Shown in pieces: positions 4,846 to 5,019 of a DNA stretch of 5,019 nucleotides. The stretch comes from CAZVON01 sp964628435 (lineage in GTDB: Bacteria > Patescibacteriota > Microgenomatia > Levybacterales > UBA12049): NCBI GenBank assembly GCA_964628435.1, contig CAZVON010000050.1, positions 1 to 5,019 of the forward strand, read 5' to 3'. How positions within the stretch are numbered: the first letter of the stretch is position 1; each line of letters begins with the position of its first letter. The notes beneath the pieces were generated by a model. That model was not told the DNA's origin, did not search any database, and worked only from the letters and a program-made list of their open reading frames with translations. Made by a program: the position numbers and the translations under genes.

Positions 4846-5019
4846 ATGACGACCATAATACGTATCTTTAAAAAAAGTAAAAGCGTATTCCAATCTGACT
4901 CGCAGTCAAATTCTTACACTGTCTTACGAAATACACGTACCTCAAACGAGTATATCGTAGTAATTATATCGTTATTTTTGGCAATTTTTGCTACCTTGTA
5001 TTCTGCTTGGCACGGCTAT
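4846..5019 (+). CDS. Membrane protein, N-terminal part (runs off the window)
   Basis: An open frame of 58 codons starts at ATG 4846, seven bases after the glycosyltransferase stop, and is still open at the right edge. The first 35 residues are polar, with basic and Ser/Thr/Asn-rich stretches, and fit a cytoplasmic tail. Residues 36-54 (starting YIVVIISLFLAIFATLYS) form a membrane helix. The short spacing suggests co-transcription with the glycosyltransferase. The start has no Shine-Dalgarno sequence. A helix after a short tail is common at the beginning of polytopic lipid-linked-sugar glycosyltransferases (family 39 type), which would suit a neighbour that makes polyprenyl-phosphate sugars, but the visible part is too short to name a family. 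Confidence 0.7.
   Translation, partial: MTTIIRIFKKSKSVFQSDSQSNSYTVLRNTRTSNEYIVVIISLFLAIFATLYSAWHGY

Noticed and set aside
1..5019. CRISPR array, insertion sequence, transposase or prophage near the tRNA pair
   Set aside because: No spaced direct repeats, terminal inverted repeats, integrase motifs or duplicated tRNA 3' ends were seen.

Overview
The window is low-GC bacterial DNA using the standard genetic code: the 745-codon gene has no in-frame TGA. It holds two tRNA genes and five protein genes, the last cut by the right edge, nearly all of them concerned with the cell envelope. None of the five starts is preceded by a recognisable Shine-Dalgarno sequence, neither tRNA gene encodes its CCA end, and the proteins include a sortase, a membrane-anchored LysM protein with a Pro/Thr-rich stalk, and a two-domain glycosyltransferase. 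Together these point to a Gram-positive-like or Patescibacteria (CPR, perhaps Microgenomates) genome. That placement is inference; no taxonomic marker gene is present.

Left part, minus strand (14-1203): a penicillin-binding-protein-type D-alanyl-D-alanine carboxypeptidase (peptidase S11), followed 50 bases later by tRNA-Leu(UAA) and tRNA-Pro(UGG). A good sigma70-type promoter (TTGAAT, 17 bases, TAGAAT) sits in the 50-base gap, so the tRNAs are probably transcribed on their own. The two tRNAs are separated by one base.

Middle part, plus strand (1197-2463): a perfect-consensus promoter (TTGACA, 18 bases, TATAAT) overlaps the carboxypeptidase start codon and drives a leader of about 144 bases. 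The leader can fold into three consecutive hairpins and also contains a possible 43-codon ORF. It leads to a sortase-family transpeptidase. A second good promoter then drives a single-pass LysM protein.

Right part, plus strand (2601-5019): a large fused glycosyltransferase with an N-terminal polyprenyl-phosphate-glycosyltransferase-like GT2 domain, membrane helices, a second processive-type GT2 domain (TED, QxxRW) and further helices. It is followed after 7 bases by the start of another membrane protein that runs off the window. The most striking signal is an uninterrupted run of 18 T inside the glycosyltransferase gene, placed between the two catalytic domains. A change of one base in either direction would cut off the second domain.

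As a group, the genes suggest wall maturation (carboxypeptidase), surface protein attachment (sortase), wall binding (LysM) and surface glycan or glycolipid synthesis (glycosyltransferase).
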